Positions 39,787 to 43,351 of a stretch of 43,351 nt of DNA are shown in pieces (position 1 is the first letter of the stretch; each line of letters opens with the position of its first letter). The position numbers were made by a program, and so were the translations under genes. The stretch spans positions 55,340-98,690 of the forward strand of contig PANZ01000012.1 of NCBI GenBank assembly GCA_002707835.1, given 5' to 3'. The notes beneath the pieces are model-generated. The model saw nothing but the letters and a program-made list of their open reading frames with translations, was not told where the DNA came from and ran no database searches. Source of the DNA: Chloroflexota bacterium (GTDB lineage: Bacteria; Chloroflexota; Dehalococcoidia; UBA2979).

Positions 39787-40465
39787 CTATCTGGGGGTGC
39801 TGCTCATAATATTCATTAATTGCAGATACTACATCACCTTTTTTCCAGCCTGTTAAAATATCTATCCCAATTCTTTTAGCTTCCGTATCTAATTCTGCAC
39901 GCTTATATCTATTTAATGAGCCTGTCAGTCTATCACCAACCACTATTTTTTCTTCATCTGTTTTTATTACTGTAGTTGAATCAACAGACTCTGTAACAAC
40001 ATTATTTTCCTGGCGAACTCTTTTTCTGGCTCTTTCACCAGTACCCTCATTAAGCTGTGCTTGATGAGGGTGATCTCCTCCAGAATAGACATTCAAATGA
40101 CGGAAAAGCTCTCTACCTCGTGCGTTATGAGGAAGCATACCCTTAATGGCTTGTTCGACAACTTTTGTAGAATCTCTTTCCATTTGCTCTGAAAATGATC
40201 TCGCACGTAATCCGCCTGGATACCCTGAATGCCGATAGTAAGTTTTGTCTCTTGTTTTTGTACCAGTAACTACAATTTCATCAGTATTGATTATTACGAC
40301 AAAATCTCCCATTGGTAAGAAAGGTTCATAATTTGGTTTATGTTTACCTAACAATAATTTTGCAGCTTCACTTGCAATTCTACCAAGAGGTATACCTTTT
40401 GCATCAATAAGGCGCCAACTCCTATCCATGGATTTGCCGCTAAGCCTAAAAGTTTTAGAAGTCAT
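39776..40465 (-). CDS. rplM: 50S ribosomal protein L13 with C-terminal SAP/Rho_N-like extension
   Basis: L13 core DRSWRLIDAKGIPLGRIASEAAKLLLGKHKPNYEPFLPMGDFVVIINTDEI...YSGGDHPHQAQ, then about 85 extra residues ending YKRAELDTEAKRIGIDILTGWKKGDVVSAINEYYEQ. Confidence 0.95.
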   Translation of the reverse strand: MTSKTFRLSGKSMDRSWRLIDAKGIPLGRIASEAAKLLLGKHKPNYEPFLPMGDFVVIINTDEIVVTGTKTRDKTYYRHSGYPGGLRARSFSEQMERDSTKVVEQAIKGMLPHNARGRELFRHLNVYSGGDHPHQAQLNEGTGERARKRVRQENNVVTESVDSTTVIKTDEEKIVVGDRLTGSLNRYKRAELDTEAKRIGIDILTGWKKGDVVSAINEYYEQHPQIVED

Positions 40466-41268
40466 AATACATCCCTGTTTTTATTATTATCCCAATCAAT
40501 TATTGATGATTCATACTTAACGTCTAATAAGGTTAATCCATGGGCTGGTGCAGTCGGACCTGCACTTCCGGGACCTTGATCTAAAAAACCAACATATTGT
40601 TGAGGCGTAATTGCGCCACAACCTACTTTTTCTAAAGCTCCCACCATTCTTCTCACCTGATGAGGAAGAAAACCACTAGCTTCAACGGTAACGGACACTT
40701 GATTAGGGGCAACTCTTTTCACATCATAACCATACAATTTTCGAATTGTAGAATACCCTTCAGGCACAGGCCCCCCAAAAGCCGACCAGTCATATTCACA
40801 AAGTGGTAGTGCGCTAGCAGCTTTGGTCATAGAAGATACATCAAGAGTTTGTTGCCGAAACCACATATAACCTCTGTTGATAGGTGACCGTACTCCTCCA
40901 TCCTTAATTTTATATCGATAAATTCGAGACCTTGCATGGCGCCTAATATCCATCTTCAATGGAATATCAATCATAGAAAGAACAGCTATATCTTCAGGTA
41001 AAAAATGATTCAATGCTGAAATCGAGCTTTGCATATCGTATTTTTTCTCTGTCTCAAAGGTTGCAACCTGACCCAATGCATGAACACCTGAATCGGTACG
41101 GCCAGCAAAGTTTGCTCTAGAACGTTCATTAGTAAAATTCCACCATGCTTGTTCTAGTTCGCCTTGAATTGTCCTCAGCCCTTTTTGTAATTGAGATCCT
41201 GAAAATAACGTTCCATCGTACTCCAACTGCAAGGCTACGCGTCGTAATGCCACATTCGCTCCCCTCAA
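40462..41268 (-). CDS. truA: tRNA pseudouridine(38-40) synthase
   Basis: LQLEYDGTLFSGSQLQKGLRTIQGELEQA, FAGRTDSGVHALGQVA, ASGFLPHQVRRMVGAL. Confidence 0.96.
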   Translation of the reverse strand: MRGANVALRRVALQLEYDGTLFSGSQLQKGLRTIQGELEQAWWNFTNERSRANFAGRTDSGVHALGQVATFETEKKYDMQSSISALNHFLPEDIAVLSMIDIPLKMDIRRHARSRIYRYKIKDGGVRSPINRGYMWFRQQTLDVSSMTKAASALPLCEYDWSAFGGPVPEGYSTIRKLYGYDVKRVAPNQVSVTVEASGFLPHQVRRMVGALEKVGCGAITPQQYVGFLDQGPGSAGPTAPAHGLTLLDVKYESSIIDWDNNKNRDVL

Positions 41269-41615
41269 ACCAATTCAATTCTTGCAATACGAGAACCATC
41301 ACCTTTACGACGACCAAGCTTTATTACTCGTGTATATCCACCAGGTCGTTCTGAATATCGTTCAGCAAGTTCGCTAAATACTGTAGCTACAACATCTGGA
41401 TCATAAACAAACGCAAGTGCACGACGACGATCGTGTAAAGAACCACGCTTGCCTAATGTAATCATTTTCTCGACAAAAGATCTTAATTCTTTAGCACGTG
41501 CTTCCGTAGTCTGCACATAACCATCTCGTAAAACGTCCGTAGTTAAGTTTCTGAACATCGCACGCCTTTGAGATGTAGGCATATCAAAACGTCTTCCACC
41601 TCGTCTATGCCTCAT
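41265..41615 (-). CDS. rplQ: 50S ribosomal protein L17
   Basis: MRHRRGGRRFDMPTSQRRAMFRNLTTDVLRDGYVQTTEARAKELRSFVEKMITLGKRG. Confidence 0.98.
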   Translation of the reverse strand: MRHRRGGRRFDMPTSQRRAMFRNLTTDVLRDGYVQTTEARAKELRSFVEKMITLGKRGSLHDRRRALAFVYDPDVVATVFSELAERYSERPGGYTRVIKLGRRKGDGSRIARIELV

Positions 41616-41648
41616 GTCTACCTCCTCAACAACCTAAAATACAATCGC

Positions 41649-42749
41649 TTAGTTATCTGATTCGCGACCAGCTTGCTTCAAGGCCTCAACTAATGCTGCA
41701 CCTAAGGCACCCACTTCATCAGTGTTAGTGTTTGCAACATTCTCTGATGCAGAAGTAGAAGAATTATCAATACCAATTGGGGTCGCCGGATCTTCCCAAC
41801 TATCATTTCGATCTCTATATGAATCGATACGTGGAGGTGGGAAACCAGAATTAATTAGCTTATCACGTAGCTCGAAATATGATTTCTCACCAAAATTTCT
41901 AAGAGCTAATAATTCTTCCTCAGACTTTTCTAAAACCATTGCAACAGTCATTAAGCCAGATCTTCTTAGACAATTATAAGCCCGAACTGATAGCTGTAGC
42001 TGCTCAATAGGCATTTCAGTCCTATCTGGTTCTACAGGTTCTTCTATTTCAATAACTTCTTCTTCAACAGGAGTAATTAGCAATTGGAATGTGGAAAATT
42101 GTTCTCGCAGTATATCTGAGGCATGTGTAACAGCTTGCTGGCCATCCATAGTGCCATCAGTCCAAATTTCTAAGTCTAAACGATCGTAATTTGTATCTTG
42201 ACCAACTCTAGTATTAGAAACACGGAAGTTGACTCTTCGGATAGGTGTAAAAATCGCATCAACAGGAATCATTCCAATAGGTAAGCCTTCAGAAACTGTC
42301 GCAGGAACATATCCACGACCAGTTTCAACATTTAAATCAGCAACTAAAGATGTATCTGCACCTTCTAAATTAGCTAGAACAAAATCAGGATTTACTATCT
42401 CATAATCAGCAGTTACCTCAATTTGACCAGCAGTAATGGGGCCTTCACCAGAAACTTCCAAAAAAAGTCTGGCAGGTCTATCAGAGAATGCGCGGAGACG
42501 CACTTCTTTTAGATTAAGAAGAAATTCTGTCATATCTTCTTTCATTCCATCTTTAGTGGAAAATTCATGATCAATTCCATCAATACGGACTGAAGTTATA
42601 GCCGCTCCTGGCAATGAAGCCAATAAAACACGTCGAAGGGCATTACCTACAGTATTACCAAACCCTTTTTCTAACGGTTCAGCAACTATGTGTACGTAGT
42701 CCAATCCTTCAGATTCAACTCGTATTTCAGGTTTTAGTAAATCAAACAA
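41649..42749 (-). CDS. rpoA: DNA-directed RNA polymerase subunit alpha
   Basis: GFGNTVGNALRRVLLASLPGAAITSVRIDG; alpha-CTD LQLSVRAYNCLRRSGLMTVAMVLEKSEEELLALRNFGEKSYFELRDKL. Confidence 0.98.
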   Translation of the reverse strand: MFDLLKPEIRVESEGLDYVHIVAEPLEKGFGNTVGNALRRVLLASLPGAAITSVRIDGIDHEFSTKDGMKEDMTEFLLNLKEVRLRAFSDRPARLFLEVSGEGPITAGQIEVTADYEIVNPDFVLANLEGADTSLVADLNVETGRGYVPATVSEGLPIGMIPVDAIFTPIRRVNFRVSNTRVGQDTNYDRLDLEIWTDGTMDGQQAVTHASDILREQFSTFQLLITPVEEEVIEIEEPVEPDRTEMPIEQLQLSVRAYNCLRRSGLMTVAMVLEKSEEELLALRNFGEKSYFELRDKLINSGFPPPRIDSYRDRNDSWEDPATPIGIDNSSTSASENVANTNTDEVGALGAALVEALKQAGRESDN

Positions 42750-42805
42750 GAGTCACCTCTTTCCCACAGTCCTCCTATGAGAACTCCAGCATTACAAATC
42801 TTAAA

Positions 42806-43351
42806 TTAGCGAGAATAATACTCAACTACAGCACTCGGTACAAAATGAGAATCCCAATCACCCATTCCAGGTTGTGAAATCATACGACCTTTCAATGATT
42901 CACGATCCAGATCTATCCAGCCTGGAATATCACGTGCACCAATCTGCTCTTTTAAAATAGAATGGTATTCAGATCGCTCACCACGTTCTGTAAATCCTAT
43001 TTCTTGACCAATTCTTACACGTGCACTAGGAACATCTAACTTCGCACCATTTACTGAGATATGACCATGTGTCACCAACTGACGTGCCTGTGGTCTAGTC
43101 TCTGCAAATCCCATTCGAAAAACAATATTATCCAAACGCTCTTCGAGCATTTGCATCAGATTATCACCTGTTACACCTGATCTTCTAGAGGCATGCTCGT
43201 ACAAACGTCGAAATTGTTTCTCCATCAATCCATATGCAAAACGAACCTTTTGCTTTTCAATTAACTGTTGCCCACGATCAGAAATTTTTCTTCTTCGTAT
43301 AGGTCTTGGCCCAGGTGGATAAGCTCGCCGCATTGATTTTGGATTACCCCA
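42806..43351 (-). CDS. rpsD: 30S ribosomal protein S4 (5' end outside window)
   Basis: AYPPGPRPIRRRKISDRGQQLIEKQKVRFAYGLMEKQFRRLYEHASRRSGVTGDNLMQMLEERLDNIVFRMGFAETRPQARQLVTHGHI. The frame stays open to the edge (GNPKSMRRAYPPG), so ATG 43333 is probably internal. Confidence 0.95.
   Translation of the reverse strand, partial: WGNPKSMRRAYPPGPRPIRRRKISDRGQQLIEKQKVRFAYGLMEKQFRRLYEHASRRSGVTGDNLMQMLEERLDNIVFRMGFAETRPQARQLVTHGHISVNGAKLDVPSARVRIGQEIGFTERGERSEYHSILKEQIGARDIPGWIDLDRESLKGRMISQPGMGDWDSHFVPSAVVEYYSR

Noticed and set aside
43333-43351. rpsD as a complete short S4 starting at 43333
   Set aside because: Frame stays open to the window edge and S4 normally has an N-terminal zinc/helix region before YPPG; treated as truncated.
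1-43351. CRISPR arrays, transposases, phage genes
   Set aside because: No direct-repeat array, IS-type transposase or phage structural gene was recognised on either strand.

Overview
AT-rich bacterial chromosome segment. Gene content (CofE, NpdG and LLM F420 enzymes, CimA/LeuABCD, short CysRS/MshC-like ligase, c-di-AMP riboswitch) suggests a Chloroflexota-like, possibly marine Dehalococcoidia/SAR202, genome; the taxonomy is inference. The window is mostly housekeeping: branched-chain amino-acid synthesis (ilvB-ilvN-leuA; cimA-leuC-leuD; leuB), cobalamin lower-ligand genes (cobT/cobU), F420 genes, holA, lexA, trxA, plsX, ahcY-metK-phosphohexomutase, and rpsD-rpoA-rplQ-truA-rplM-rpsI. No CRISPR array, prophage or transposon was seen. 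The strongest find is at 31398-32409. A 97-nt tRNA-Sec (anticodon UCA) diverges from a ferredoxin:thioredoxin reductase catalytic-subunit gene that the ORF track truncates at an in-frame TGA. Reading TGA as Sec restores the signature CPC-X16-CPC-X8-CHU, with Sec at the active-site cysteine of the usual CHC motif. A bacterial-SECIS-like hairpin with a GGUC loop lies just downstream, and a thioredoxin gene follows in convergent orientation with overlapping stop codons. Other notable items: a ydaO-type (c-di-AMP) riboswitch on the minus strand in front of a 70-aa zinc-ribbon gene; an unannotated Leu/Val-rich leader peptide upstream of ilvB; an HtrA-like lipoprotein that has lost its catalytic His and Ser; a Cys-rich zinc-finger ORF extending well upstream of its called start with no standard start codon; and ribosomal protein L13 with a SAP/Rho_N-like C-terminal extension.
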